In this document: positions 26,474 through 35,560 of the stretch, in pieces
Layout of the letters: each line of letters starts with the position of its first letter
Position numbering within the stretch: the first letter of the stretch is position 1
NCBI RefSeq assembly: GCF_015482765.1
Contig: NZ_JADMLB010000076.1
Location: 80,809-144,808, forward strand
Source of the DNA: Halodesulfovibrio sp.
GTDB lineage: Bacteria; Desulfobacterota; Desulfovibrionia; Desulfovibrionales; Desulfovibrionaceae
Reading direction: 5' to 3'
DNA: 64,000 nucleotides
The notes under the pieces: model-generated
The model's database searches: none
Seen by the model: the letters and a program-made list of their open reading frames with translations, nothing else
What the model was told of the DNA's origin: nothing
Position numbers and translations under genes: made by a program

Positions 26474-26851
26474 ATGTTTGGAATCGGTACTACTGAAATA
26501 CTGGTTATTCTTGTTGTAGCACTTATTGTGCTGGGTCCTAAGAGTTTGCCAAAAGTGGCTCGTACACTTGGGAAAGGTCTTGCGGAATTCCGCCGTGTAT
26601 CTACTGATTTTCAGCGTACTATCAACACTGAAATAGCATTAGATGAACACGAAAAAGAGAAAAAAGCTGCTGAAAAAAAGATTTTTGGTGAGCAAAACTC
26701 GAAAGCGGAAGCAAAATCTGACCCTGAACCAGCTGCTGAAACCTCAGCTCCGGACTCGACCGGAAACCTTGCAGTAGCTCCTGATAATGCAGACGCTCAG
26801 CCAGTAGCTGAGAAAGCTGCTGAGAAAAAGACTGAGAAGGAACAGGCATAA
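26474..26851 (+). CDS. tatB: Twin-arginine translocase subunit TatB (TatA/B family)
   Basis: The 125-residue protein has an N-terminal membrane helix (residues 7-22) and an amphipathic helix. The sequence IVLGPKSLPKVARTLGKGL carries the GP hinge and the pattern of TatB; TatA would have FGxxKLPEL. A long charged Ala/Glu/Lys-rich tail follows (about 60-125). It acts with TatC to bind twin-arginine signal peptides. The start of tatC overlaps its stop. No tatA is in the window. Confidence 0.87.
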   Translation: MFGIGTTEILVILVVALIVLGPKSLPKVARTLGKGLAEFRRVSTDFQRTINTEIALDEHEKEKKAAEKKIFGEQNSKAEAKSDPEPAAETSAPDSTGNLAVAPDNADAQPVAEKAAEKKTEKEQA

Positions 26852-27972
26852 TGAGCGTTGATAACAAAAAGGACGCTCAGCCTTCTGAAGCAGACGAAAC
26901 CACTTCCAACAACGAACAAAATGAAGACATCAAGTCTTCTGAAGATGTACGTGTAGAGGGAAGCGACGACTCTGATCCTTCTGCTGAGATGGATTTCTCA
27001 GACGGTCCACGTCCTGATCGCATTGAAGATCTTGACGATGAAGATATAGATAACACCGCGTCCGGAGCACAAGCTGCTCCGGACGGCGGTGATTCTTCCG
27101 ATAATGAACAGGCTCCATCTGATGCCGTTACTCTGACTGATCGCATTACTGCAATGGAAGATGAAGAGGACGATGAGGATGAAGAGGACGATGAGGATGA
27201 AGAAGAGGAGTCCATGACGCTCCTGCAGCACCTTGATGAATTGCGTCTGCGCTTAAAGCGCATCAGTTTTGCAATCATCATCGGCTGTCTTGCCTGTTAC
27301 AGTTTTGCTGAAAAGCTCTTTGATTATCTGGTAATGCCAATGGTGGCTGTTATGCCGGATCAAAGTTCTTTCATCTACACAGCGCCACACGAGGCGTTTG
27401 TGACCTACCTTAAAGTAGCTGCACTTGCAGGCTTTTTTGCCTCCAGCCCGTACATTTTTTACCAAGTCTGGGCATTTATTGCACCGGGGCTGTACGAAGA
27501 AGAACGCAAATACATCATTCCGATTGCCTTCTTCTCCGCTGCTTGCTTTATCGGCGGCGGCGCATTCGCCTACTTTATTGTATTCCCGTTCGCATTTGAA
27601 TTTTTCATGAGCTTCAACACAGGTAACATTCAAGCGATGCTCAAGCTGAATGAATATTTAAGTTTCTCTATGAAGCTTATCTTTGCATTCGGTCTAGTCT
27701 TTGAAATGCCGTTGTTTGCTCTGTTCTTAAGCAGGCTAGGAATTGTAACAGCAACGATGATGCGTAAAGCTCGTAAGTTTGCTATACTCTTCTCATTTAT
27801 TCTGGCCGCTATCCTTACGCCACCGGATGTTGTATCCCAGCTCCTCATGGCAGGACCATTGATGATTCTTTATGAAATCTCAATTGTCATTGCCGCTCTC
27901 TTCGGCAAACATCGTCATTCAGAAGAAGACGAAAACGACGAAGAAGATGATGAAGCAGTGGCTGAGTCCTAA
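26851..27972 (+). CDS. tatC: Twin-arginine translocase subunit TatC with long acidic N-terminal extension
   Basis: Residues 122-355 are a standard TatC: MTLLQHLDELRLRLKRISFA, FIYTAPHEAFVTYLKVA and YQVWAFIAPGLYEEERK, with six membrane helices. TatC is the twin-arginine signal receptor. The first 121 residues are extra, hydrophilic and strongly acidic, ending in an uninterrupted Asp/Glu run (about 102-120). The C-terminus is also acidic (HSEEDENDEEDDE). ATG 26851 has AAGGA upstream and overlaps the tatB stop, supporting translation of the extension. An internal ATG at 27214 preceded by GAGGAG could give a normal-length TatC, though the spacing is tight. Confidence 0.93.
   Translation: MSVDNKKDAQPSEADETTSNNEQNEDIKSSEDVRVEGSDDSDPSAEMDFSDGPRPDRIEDLDDEDIDNTASGAQAAPDGGDSSDNEQAPSDAVTLTDRITAMEDEEDDEDEEDDEDEEEESMTLLQHLDELRLRLKRISFAIIIGCLACYSFAEKLFDYLVMPMVAVMPDQSSFIYTAPHEAFVTYLKVAALAGFFASSPYIFYQVWAFIAPGLYEEERKYIIPIAFFSAACFIGGGAFAYFIVFPFAFEFFMSFNTGNIQAMLKLNEYLSFSMKLIFAFGLVFEMPLFALFLSRLGIVTATMMRKARKFAILFSFILAAILTPPDVVSQLLMAGPLMILYEISIVIAALFGKHRHSEEDENDEEDDEAVAES
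27160..27207 (+). repeat. 18-bp tandem repeat encoding the acidic run of TatC
   Basis: Two exact copies of GATGAAGAGGACGATGAG (27160-27177, 27178-27195) are followed by a partial third. They encode the Asp/Glu run, so slippage could change its length between strains. Confidence 0.85.
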
Positions 27973-28004
27973 TCAGACTCCTTTCCAACACTCTCTAGGT
28001 GTAC

Positions 28005-28032
28005 TACAGGCCGGGCTTTTGCCCGGCTTTTA
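28005..28032 (+). terminator. Intrinsic terminator after tatC
   Basis: The stem GCCGGGC-TTTT-GCCCGGC is followed by four T residues, ending the guaBA-tatBC transcription unit. Confidence 0.85.
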
Positions 28033-28063
28033 ACCATCTACCGACTAAATCTGAGGAAAACGT

Positions 28064-28654
28064 ATGACTCAACGTACCGCAACCATTACAAGAGACACCA
28101 GCGAAACAAAAATTGCTTTGACTCTTACTCTGGACGGAACCAGCAATGTAGACGTGAAAACTGGTTGGGGCTTTGCCGACCATATGCTCACCCTTATCGC
28201 ATTCTGGGGCGGATTTGATCTCCATATACATTGTGACGGAGATTTACACGTTGATGCACATCATACTCTCGAGGACATTGGTATCTGTTTTGGTAATGCC
28301 CTTCGCGAAGCCCTTGGTGACCATAAAGGCATCAACCGTATCGGCATGGCTAAAGTACCAATGGACGAATCCATTTCTGAAGTGAACATCGACATCTCCG
28401 GACGCCCATATCTTGTATACAGAGGAGACGACCTGCTGCCTCCTGTTATTGCAGGAGACGAGTCCGATCTGTGGCGCGAATTCTTTAAATCCGTAAGTTA
28501 TGGTGCAAGAATAAACATGCATATTTCTTACCTTTATGGTAAAAATGGGCATCATCTGCTCGAATCAGCATGCAAAGGGTTAGGATTAGCTCTGCGTATG
28601 GCTGTTTCACGTGACCGAAATCAACTTCTCAGCACCAAAGGGAGTCTCGATTAA
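28064..28654 (+). CDS. hisB: Imidazoleglycerol-phosphate dehydratase
   Basis: The 196-residue enzyme catalyses the sixth step of histidine synthesis. The metal-binding His clusters are present: [23 protein letters not shown], and [21 protein letters not shown] near the C-terminus. It is the monofunctional form without a phosphatase domain. GAGGAAAA precedes the ATG. It is followed by a lipoprotein gene through a TAATG overlap and then hisA, so all three share a transcript. Confidence 0.95.
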   Translation: MTQRTATITRDTSETKIALTLTLDGTSNVDVKTGWGFADHMLTLIAFWGGFDLHIHCDGDLHVDAHHTLEDIGICFGNALREALGDHKGINRIGMAKVPMDESISEVNIDISGRPYLVYRGDDLLPPVIAGDESDLWREFFKSVSYGARINMHISYLYGKNGHHLLESACKGLGLALRMAVSRDRNQLLSTKGSLD

Positions 28655-29304
28655 TGCATACTACTCTTCGTAATACCGGCCTTATTCTTTGCCTTCTCGG
28701 CTTGTTTATGGTTGCCGGATGCTCTAAATCTACACAGCCACCACAGTTACCACCATTAACTATGGGGCTTGCTATGTTTACCCAGCCAACCAATACTGGG
28801 GATTTACTTGCCGGATACATCCCTTCCGACCAGTACAAAGTCTCTCCTGAAACTCTCGATCAACTCGATGCTGAGTTTGAAAAACTTTTGATGACAGAAA
28901 CCCAGCGTGTTTACACAAAAGGCGCAGCTGCACGTCAGTGCTACGAAATTGTACGAGCACAGCACAAGGATGAGCCTCTTAATGCGCTTCAGTTCTGGAA
29001 TCAGGTTGGCATATGCATGAAAACCGACGTTCTCATTATTCCTCAGGTTATTGACTGGACACCTCGCGAAGGTGGCGACATGGGCGCATTCCAGTCTGCC
29101 GGTGTGAATATGGATTTCTACGCTTTAAGCGTTGATATTGAAGAACCGGCGATTTCACGTTTTCACTTTGAAGAAACCCAAGAAAGCCTCTCAAACAACC
29201 TTCTTAACATTAAAAAATGGTTCAAGCGCAAAGGTAAATGGATTACCGCTGAGCAGCTTGCAGAAGAAGGAATGCGTCAGGCTATAACGGAGCTTGGTCT
29301 GTGA
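28654..29304 (+). CDS. Putative lipoprotein of unknown function between hisB and hisA
   Basis: The 216-residue protein has a lipoprotein signal with lipobox MVAGC (Cys23 area) and a Pro-rich start to the mature protein. The body is alpha/beta-like ([37 protein letters not shown]) and ends [15 protein letters not shown] recognise no domain with certainty; it resembles outer-membrane-associated lipoproteins with a TolB-N-like or MXAN-type fold only loosely. It overlaps hisB (TAATG) and hisA (GTGA) at both ends, so it is translated within the his operon although a role in histidine synthesis is unlikely. Confidence 0.75.
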   Translation: MHTTLRNTGLILCLLGLFMVAGCSKSTQPPQLPPLTMGLAMFTQPTNTGDLLAGYIPSDQYKVSPETLDQLDAEFEKLLMTETQRVYTKGAAARQCYEIVRAQHKDEPLNALQFWNQVGICMKTDVLIIPQVIDWTPREGGDMGAFQSAGVNMDFYALSVDIEEPAISRFHFEETQESLSNNLLNIKKWFKRKGKWITAEQLAEEGMRQAITELGL

Positions 29305-30035
29305 TAATTTTTCCTGCTGTAGACATCAAAGGCGGACAGGCAGTTCGCCTTAAACAGGGTAAAGCCGATCAGGAGACTGTGTTCTCATCTGATCCGGTAG
29401 CAATGGCAAAAAAATGGCAGGAACAAGGCGGCAAATGGCTCCACGTAATCGATTTAGATGGTGCTTTTTCCGGCGAACCAGTCAACCGTGATCTTATTAA
29501 AAATATCTGCTCCAGCGTAGATATGCCGGTACAGCTCGGCGGCGGCATCCGTGATCTGGAAACCGCTAAAGCGTACCTTGATGCAGGCGTTTCCCGCCTT
29601 ATCATCGGCACAATTGCGCTGACCGAACCGGAACTTTTCGGTTCAATCTGCAAAGCCTTTCCCGGTCAAATCGGGGTATCTCTTGATGCTGAAGGCGGCG
29701 TACTGAAAACAAAAGGCTGGGTGGAAGACAGCGGCCTTACTATCTATGACGTTCTTCCTCGTTTAGAAGAACAAGGTGTAGCGTTTATCATCTATACAGA
29801 CATTGACCGCGACGGTATGCAGACAGGTGTTAACCTTCCTGCGTTAACCAAACTGGCACAGACTTCTTCTGTACCTGTAATCGCAGCAGGCGGTGTCGCA
29901 ACTCTTGATGATATCAAGGCACTCTATCCGCTGACAAAAGAAGCGAACCTTGAAGGTGCAATTTCCGGTAAAGCTATCTATACCGGAACACTTGACCTTA
30001 AAGAAGCTTCCGACTGGATTGCTGCTCAAAGCTAG
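29301..30035 (+). CDS. hisA: ProFAR isomerase
   Basis: The 244-residue TIM-barrel enzyme isomerises ProFAR to PRFAR in histidine synthesis. The first catalytic Asp is in [14 protein letters not shown], the phosphate loops are [11 protein letters not shown] and [11 protein letters not shown], and the second catalytic Asp is in [12 protein letters not shown]. HisA is preferred over HisF because of the opening block and the QLGGGIR form. The start is GTG 29301, overlapping the lipoprotein stop. A terminator follows. Confidence 0.95.
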   Translation: MIIFPAVDIKGGQAVRLKQGKADQETVFSSDPVAMAKKWQEQGGKWLHVIDLDGAFSGEPVNRDLIKNICSSVDMPVQLGGGIRDLETAKAYLDAGVSRLIIGTIALTEPELFGSICKAFPGQIGVSLDAEGGVLKTKGWVEDSGLTIYDVLPRLEEQGVAFIIYTDIDRDGMQTGVNLPALTKLAQTSSVPVIAAGGVATLDDIKALYPLTKEANLEGAISGKAIYTGTLDLKEASDWIAAQS

Positions 30036-30056
30036 CAACTTCTCACCAATTCATAA

Positions 30057-30092
30057 TGAAAAGCGAATCTGCATTGCAGGTTCGCTTTTTTA
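30057..30092 (+). terminator. Intrinsic terminator of the hisB-hisA unit
   Basis: AAGCGAA-CTGC and GCAG-TTCGCTT arms with an ATT loop are followed by six T residues. Confidence 0.93.
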
Positions 30093-30226
30093 TTTGTCCT
30101 TTACAGGCTTATTAGTGCTAGTTATTACTCGTAAAGATGGCTTCCCCTATTGTATAACAGTCCATTTGGGCTGAGACGCGTATACTACAGCAGGAAACAA
30201 CTCATTCAGGAAAACGCCACGCAGAT

Positions 30227-31204
30227 ATGAAAAAACATATTTTAACAGCCGATATTGGCGGTACAAACAGCAGATTTGCCGCCTTTTCAGTTCAGGGAAA
30301 GCACATAACTCTAGATCGCAGTATATGGCTCTCTACAAGTGCAGCCGACAACTTTGACCATCTGTTAGAACTGCTTGCAAATTCAAATTTTGAACTTCAA
30401 CCCGACAATGCAGATGCAGTAATTTTTGCTGTTGCCGGCCCTGTTGTTGACGGATTCAAGTCTGACCCGCCCAATATTCCTTGGGATATTGATGTGACAC
30501 GTATTCCTGAACAAAAGCGTGGGAAAAAGGCACTGCTCATCAACGACTTTCATGCTCAAGCATATGCAGCCTTTACTCCAGCATACGAAGATGCCCTTGA
30601 AATCATCTCCGGCACTCCTGTGAAGTCATCTCCTATTGCTATGATCGGCGCCGGAACAGGGCTTGGTAAAGCGTTACTCGTTCCTGACACTTCAGGTAAC
30701 TACACGCCTGTCCCGTCCGAGGGTGGGCATAGTTTCTTTCCTTTCACAACAAAAGAAGAAATTGACTATGCAGAATTTCTGCGCACCAAAACGAGAAGCA
30801 ATAAAATAATTCAGGATACTATCCTATCCGGTTCCGGCCTTGAACACCTTTTTGAATTTCACACAGGGAAAAAAGCCTCTTCCCCTAAAGTGGTTTCGCA
30901 TTTTGACGAGCACCCCGTTGTGCTTGAATGGTTCGCACGATTTTATGGTCGAGTCTGCCACAACTTTGTACTGGATACTTTCGCCCTTGGCGGACTCTAT
31001 ATTACCGGTGGAGTTGCCGCTGGAAACCCGATTATTATAGAACATGAAGCATTTCACACTGCTTTTAAAACCTGTGAAAAATACGGCGATATTCTATGTA
31101 ATGTTCCCATTAAGCTGAACCGGAATGAAGAAGCCGGACTATGGGGAGCAGCCCGATATGGTGCAAACATACTCACACATACCATTAATTCTCGCCGATT
31201 ATAA
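30227..31204 (+). CDS. glk: Glucokinase
   Basis: The 325-residue protein fits the bacterial Glk family (PF02685). It has ATP phosphate-binding LTADIGGTNSRFAAF at the start, catalytic-site block LINDFHAQAYA, GAGTGLGKALLVP, PSEGGHSFFPF and ALGGLYITGGVAAGN. It phosphorylates glucose in the cytoplasm. It is followed after 12 bases by a VTT-domain membrane protein and then a flavoprotein, so it heads a three-gene unit. The metabolic link between these is not evident. Confidence 0.93.
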   Translation: MKKHILTADIGGTNSRFAAFSVQGKHITLDRSIWLSTSAADNFDHLLELLANSNFELQPDNADAVIFAVAGPVVDGFKSDPPNIPWDIDVTRIPEQKRGKKALLINDFHAQAYAAFTPAYEDALEIISGTPVKSSPIAMIGAGTGLGKALLVPDTSGNYTPVPSEGGHSFFPFTTKEEIDYAEFLRTKTRSNKIIQDTILSGSGLEHLFEFHTGKKASSPKVVSHFDEHPVVLEWFARFYGRVCHNFVLDTFALGGLYITGGVAAGNPIIIEHEAFHTAFKTCEKYGDILCNVPIKLNRNEEAGLWGAARYGANILTHTINSRRL

Positions 31205-31216
31205 AAGGATACCCTC

Positions 31217-31912
31217 ATGACAGCAGTTCAGATAAAACGCCTCTGTATTGTCACCGCAATTGCACTCATGCTGACAGCGGTCTGGTACTTCAACCTCACT
31301 GACTACCTGACTCTTGAATACATCAAGATGAAGCAGGATGCTTTCAGAATGCTGTATGCCGAAAACCGCTTTCTCGTGGTGGGAAGCTTTGTCATCCTAT
31401 ACATTCTAGTCACCGCTCTCTCTATTCCGGGCGCTGCAATTATGACGCTGGCAGCAGGCGGATTGTTCGGGTTCTGGACATCTCTCATCGCTGTATCCTT
31501 TGCATCCACTATTGGCGCTACTCTTGCCTGCTTTGCTTCACGGTATATTTTGAAGGATTGGGTTCAGAGTACCTTCGGAAGCAAAATTAAAAAAATTGAC
31601 GACGGTATTAAAAAGGAAGGCGCATTTTATCTATTTACACTCCGGCTTGTTCCAATATTCCCTTTCTTTGCTGTAAACCTTGTCATGGGTATAACAAGCC
31701 TTCCACTCAGAACCTACTTTTGGGTATCACAGCTTGGAATGCTCCCCGGAACAGCAGTCTTTGTCAATGCAGGCAAACAGCTTGCAACCATCAACGATGT
31801 TTCAGATGTTTTGCACCCTGTGCATATCATTTCTTTTGCCCTTCTTGGAATTTTCCCACTTCTTGCAAAATATCTTTTAAAATTTATACGCAAAGTAAAA
31901 GAGAGCAAATAA
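31217..31912 (+). CDS. TVP38/TMEM64-family (VTT domain) membrane protein
   Basis: The 231-residue protein has about five hydrophobic segments and the VTT-domain blocks SIPGAAIMTLAAGGLFGFWT, TIGATLACFASRYI and RLVPIFPFFAVNLVMGITSL. This family (PF09335) includes DedA-like proteins implicated in lipid scrambling or metal-related export. AAAAGGA lies before ATG 31217. It is separated by one base from the next flavoprotein gene; the pair VTT protein plus disulfide reductase is a frequent arrangement in bacteria. Confidence 0.88.
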   Translation: MTAVQIKRLCIVTAIALMLTAVWYFNLTDYLTLEYIKMKQDAFRMLYAENRFLVVGSFVILYILVTALSIPGAAIMTLAAGGLFGFWTSLIAVSFASTIGATLACFASRYILKDWVQSTFGSKIKKIDDGIKKEGAFYLFTLRLVPIFPFFAVNLVMGITSLPLRTYFWVSQLGMLPGTAVFVNAGKQLATINDVSDVLHPVHIISFALLGIFPLLAKYLLKFIRKVKESK

Positions 31913-31913
31913 C

Positions 31914-33374
31914 ATGGCAGAATACGATTTTGATCTCATCATCATAGGCAGCGGTGCAGCAGGATTAACTATCGCCTCAGGTGCTGCTCAGCTTGGTGTA
32001 AAAGTTCTTCTGATTGAAAAAGAAAAACAGATGGGCGGAGATTGTCTTCACTACGGTTGTGTTCCCAGCAAGACACTCATTAAATGTGCAAAAGTTCGTC
32101 ATGAAATGACAACCGCAGATATGTATGGACTGCCTGTTCCTGAACTTGCGCCTGTTGATTTCTCAAAAATTTCTGCTCATATCAAATCTGTTATTGAAAC
32201 AATTCAGCCACACGATTCGCCAGAACGCTTTGAAGGACTAGGCGCAGTTGTACGCTTTGGCACGGCCTCCTTTATCGATCCCCATACAATTGCTCTTGCA
32301 CCGCAGGAAGGTGGTACACCTGAACATATTTCAGGAAAAACTATTGTTATTGCCGCAGGATCTACCCCATCAAAACCTCCTTTTAAGGGCTTGGATCAAG
32401 TAGATTACCTTACAAATGAAACTGTGTTTTTCCAGCAGTCACTCCCTGAAAGCCTCACCGTCATTGGAGGCGGCCCTATTGCTGTGGAAATGGCTCAGTC
32501 ACTGCATCGGCTGGGAGCACATGTAACACTGCTTCAACGCTCAGCCCATATTCTTTCAAAAGAAGACGCCGACATGGCAGTTATTGTCGAAGATTCCCTC
32601 CGCAACGATGGAATCAACGTTATCACGGGTACAAGTATCGAAGAAATCACAAACGATGACGAAAAACTATCTGTCTTTTATGGAACAAAAGATCACCCTG
32701 CCCAGAAAGTTACGAGTGATGCTTTACTCGTTGCACTTGGGAGAACGCCTGCAGTAGCAGCTCTCAACCTTGAAAATGCCGGCGTTGAATACACAAAGAA
32801 AGGTATCAACGTTGATAATAAGATGCGCACGAATGTTCCTCACATCTACGCAGTGGGCGACATAACTGGCAAATACCAGTTCACCCATGCAGCAGGTTAT
32901 GAAGGCGGCATTGTTATAGCGAACGCTGTGTTCAAAATGCCCCGAAAAGCAGATTACACGCTACTCCCATGGGTCACATACAGCGACCCTGAACTTGCAT
33001 CTATTGGCTATAATGAAAAACGTGCTGCAGCTGAAGGCATTGAGTATACGGTGCGAACCGAAACCTTTTCTGCTAATGACCGTGCTCTTGCTGAAAACAA
33101 ACCTGATGGCAAATTAAAATTACTTCAGGATAATAAAGGACGAGTCATCGGTGTTCAAATTGCTGGAATTCATGCTGGAGAGTTGATTAATGAATGGGTT
33201 GCAGTGCTTGGGGGAAAAGTAAAGCTCTCCACCTTGGCCGGAGCAGTTCATCCATATCCGACTGTTGGTGAAATCAATAAAAAAGTTGCCGGCAGCATCT
33301 TAAGCGAAAAAGTATTTTCGCCATTTACTCGTAAAGTTCTTCGCACCCTATTTAAATATCGTGGAAAAATTTAA
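31914..33374 (+). CDS. FAD-dependent pyridine nucleotide-disulfide oxidoreductase (mercuric reductase-like)
   Basis: The 486-residue class-I flavin disulfide reductase has FAD-binding LIIIGSGAAGLTIASGAAQ, the redox pair GGDCLHYGCVPSKT (CX4C), NAD(P)-binding VIGGGPIAVEMAQSLHRLG, IYAVGDITG, and a C-terminal dimerisation domain with GIHAGELINEW and VHPYPTVGEINKK. The sequence is near MerA and Lpd-like proteins, but there is no N-terminal HMA domain and no C-terminal Cys pair, so it is not a mercuric reductase proper. It is probably co-transcribed with the TVP38 gene. The physiological disulfide substrate is unknown. Confidence 0.9.
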   Translation: MAEYDFDLIIIGSGAAGLTIASGAAQLGVKVLLIEKEKQMGGDCLHYGCVPSKTLIKCAKVRHEMTTADMYGLPVPELAPVDFSKISAHIKSVIETIQPHDSPERFEGLGAVVRFGTASFIDPHTIALAPQEGGTPEHISGKTIVIAAGSTPSKPPFKGLDQVDYLTNETVFFQQSLPESLTVIGGGPIAVEMAQSLHRLGAHVTLLQRSAHILSKEDADMAVIVEDSLRNDGINVITGTSIEEITNDDEKLSVFYGTKDHPAQKVTSDALLVALGRTPAVAALNLENAGVEYTKKGINVDNKMRTNVPHIYAVGDITGKYQFTHAAGYEGGIVIANAVFKMPRKADYTLLPWVTYSDPELASIGYNEKRAAAEGIEYTVRTETFSANDRALAENKPDGKLKLLQDNKGRVIGVQIAGIHAGELINEWVAVLGGKVKLSTLAGAVHPYPTVGEINKKVAGSILSEKVFSPFTRKVLRTLFKYRGKI

Positions 33375-33417
33375 ACCAGCAACAACTTCAAACCTTAATA
33401 TACGTTCCCGAACTAAA

Positions 33418-33455
33418 ACGACTGCCCCGCAATAAGCAGGGCAGTCGTCTATTTG
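33418..33455 (+). terminator. Intrinsic terminator after the flavoprotein
   Basis: The stem CGACTGCCC/GGGCAGTCG with an 11-base loop is followed by a T-rich stretch. Confidence 0.8.
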
Positions 33456-33540
33456 CAATAAAAAATAGTAGCGCAAGGCCAACTCATCCCGCCCCGATGC
33501 TTTCGTAATCAACGCGGCAAGATTTCCCAGAACAAATCGG

Positions 33541-35265
33541 CTACTGCTTAAGTTCAGTCATCAATGATTCAAGTTCTACAGCCTGAGTTCGTACGTCATA
33601 CATGGATCGGCTGAAATCACTCATAGACTCTGTTGTATTGGTAGCGATATCACTTACCTCTGCTACAGCATTACTGATCAGTTCACTAGTTGCTGACTGT
33701 TGTTCTGAGGCTGTCGCAATAGAACGAATACTATCTGCTGTTTCAATCGCCATGGAATTAATTTCTGTAAGAACAACGAGAGCCTTATCGGAACCACTAG
33801 TGGTAATTTCAACAGATTTATCCATCTCATTAGCAACGATAGTTGTTCCTTCTACGCCACGCTGAATTCCACCAACCTGATCAATAACTTCTCGAGTCGC
33901 AACCATTGTCTTTTCTGCAAGCTTGCGTACTTCATCAGCAACAACAGCAAAGCCTCGCCCTGCTTCTCCAGCTCGAGCAGCTTCAATTGCAGCATTAAGT
34001 GCAAGAAGGTTCGTTTGATCCGCAATATCAGAAATTGTTGAGATAACACCGCCGATATTTGTCGCCTGTACACCAAGCTCTGTAATCACGTTTCGCAAAT
34101 CCTCTGCACTTTGAGCAACAGAGCCAATTGCATCCTTCAATTCAGCAATAACCTTTGCTCCATCATCTGAGCGCCCTCGAGTTTCATCGGCCTTCTGCGC
34201 TGCATCGCTTGCATTACGAGCAATATCAAGAACAGTAGAATTCATTTCTTCAATAGACATTGCTGTTTCAGAAATTCTAGAACGCTGGTCATTAGCTCCG
34301 GCTTCTATCTGCCCAATTTGATCAGTAAGTGACTCTGTAGTTGCCACAACAGAACGCATGGTCTCACTCGATTTATTGGCAGTAGTAATAATCTGTGAGG
34401 AAATCTTTTGAATCTCCTCTTCACGAGTTTCCACTTCGGCTCTCGCTGCATGTGCTTCATTAGTACTTTTTTCAGCAAGTGCAGTTTGCTCCTGCGCATC
34501 TACAATCTGTTTATGTAAATTTTGCACCATATTAGTTAACGCTCTCGCAAGTAAGCCAAGCTCATCAACACGAGTTTTATTCAACGACAACACCGCATCA
34601 GGATCTTCATTAACACGCTCTGCAACATCGGAAACAAGACTTAACTCGCGCGCTGTTTTTGCGTATCCAAGACAAACAGCAATAAGAAGAGAAATCACAA
34701 CAAGAATTGTAGCAATTAAGACATAATGAAGCATACTTAGCGCACTTGCAAATTCCGAAACTGAACCTGACTTAAGCGTTTCGTAATATTTTTCTACAAC
34801 CGCAAACCCCTCAAATGCTGGCTTATCACTAATTTTTACAACAGCATCAATTTGTGCCGGAGTCTTTCCCTCTTTCCATAGCTGTTTCACAAGACGTATA
34901 TTTTCAAAATAATGCCCCACAACAACTTCAATCTTTTTAAGTGCTGCACGCTCTTCCGGGGTAATATCCTTTAACGACTCATACTGCTTAATCGCATCTG
35001 TTACGGCTTGCTGATTACCAGTTACGCGATTGTAATATTTATCTGTTCCACGAAGGACATAATTTTTAAAGTTATGAATAATACCACCATAACCGAACTG
35101 AGATTTCATATTCAACAACAGTTCCTGACGCGTAACAACACGCTTAGAAAAATCACTATATGCGGAACCGAGATGCTCCAAAGAATAGTACAATACAGGC
35201 GTTGCAAGGATAACAGTCACAATACCGGCAAATAAAAAATTTGATGCCTTTTGTTTAATATTCAT
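33541..35265 (-). CDS. Methyl-accepting chemotaxis protein
   Basis: The 574-residue receptor has an N-terminal membrane helix (about 9-28) and a periplasmic helical-bundle sensor (about 30-180). A second membrane helix (about 183-205) and HAMP (about 208-260) follow. The long cytoplasmic coiled coil has the signalling tip [19 protein letters not shown]. It belongs to the short-sensor class and would modulate CheA. The ATG start is at 35265. It stands alone, with no che genes nearby. The ligand is unknown. Confidence 0.93.
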   Translation of the reverse strand: MNIKQKASNFLFAGIVTVILATPVLYYSLEHLGSAYSDFSKRVVTRQELLLNMKSQFGYGGIIHNFKNYVLRGTDKYYNRVTGNQQAVTDAIKQYESLKDITPEERAALKKIEVVVGHYFENIRLVKQLWKEGKTPAQIDAVVKISDKPAFEGFAVVEKYYETLKSGSVSEFASALSMLHYVLIATILVVISLLIAVCLGYAKTARELSLVSDVAERVNEDPDAVLSLNKTRVDELGLLARALTNMVQNLHKQIVDAQEQTALAEKSTNEAHAARAEVETREEEIQKISSQIITTANKSSETMRSVVATTESLTDQIGQIEAGANDQRSRISETAMSIEEMNSTVLDIARNASDAAQKADETRGRSDDGAKVIAELKDAIGSVAQSAEDLRNVITELGVQATNIGGVISTISDIADQTNLLALNAAIEAARAGEAGRGFAVVADEVRKLAEKTMVATREVIDQVGGIQRGVEGTTIVANEMDKSVEITTSGSDKALVVLTEINSMAIETADSIRSIATASEQQSATSELISNAVAEVSDIATNTTESMSDFSRSMYDVRTQAVELESLMTELKQ

Positions 35266-35511
35266 ACGCTCTTCGTATCCCCCGTAATTTCAGTTCAAAC
35301 AGACGATTATGCACACGGCTTACCAGTTCAAGTCAGCCCTTTGCAACGATTCCACACAATGTAAGATGTCCTCGGACATAGTTCTTACAAAACTGGCACT
35401 CTATTGCGTCCCCCGCATTAAAGCAGCACATTTTCTTATCGGCCGATTCTATACCAAATTAAGCACTGACAATCTTTTTATAGCATTCCCTAACATTTTG
35501 ATTACCCAATA

Positions 35512-35540
35512 AAAAAGGCCGACATATATCGGCCTTTCGC
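35512..35540 (-). terminator. Intrinsic terminator of the binding-protein/deaminase-fold gene
   Basis: The stem AAAGGCCGA/TCGGCCTTT has a six-base loop, and on the minus strand it is followed by six T residues. It can also act on the plus strand. Confidence 0.88.
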
Positions 35541-35560
35541 TTATCATATCAGGATCATTT

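Noticed and set aside
26877..27281. Serine-rich frame opposite the start of tatC
   Set aside because: The Ser runs are the reverse complement of Asp/Glu codons in the acidic TatC extension.
31914..33374. Mercuric reductase merA
   Set aside because: The core is similar, but there is no N-terminal metal-binding domain, no C-terminal Cys pair and no mer regulator or transporter nearby.
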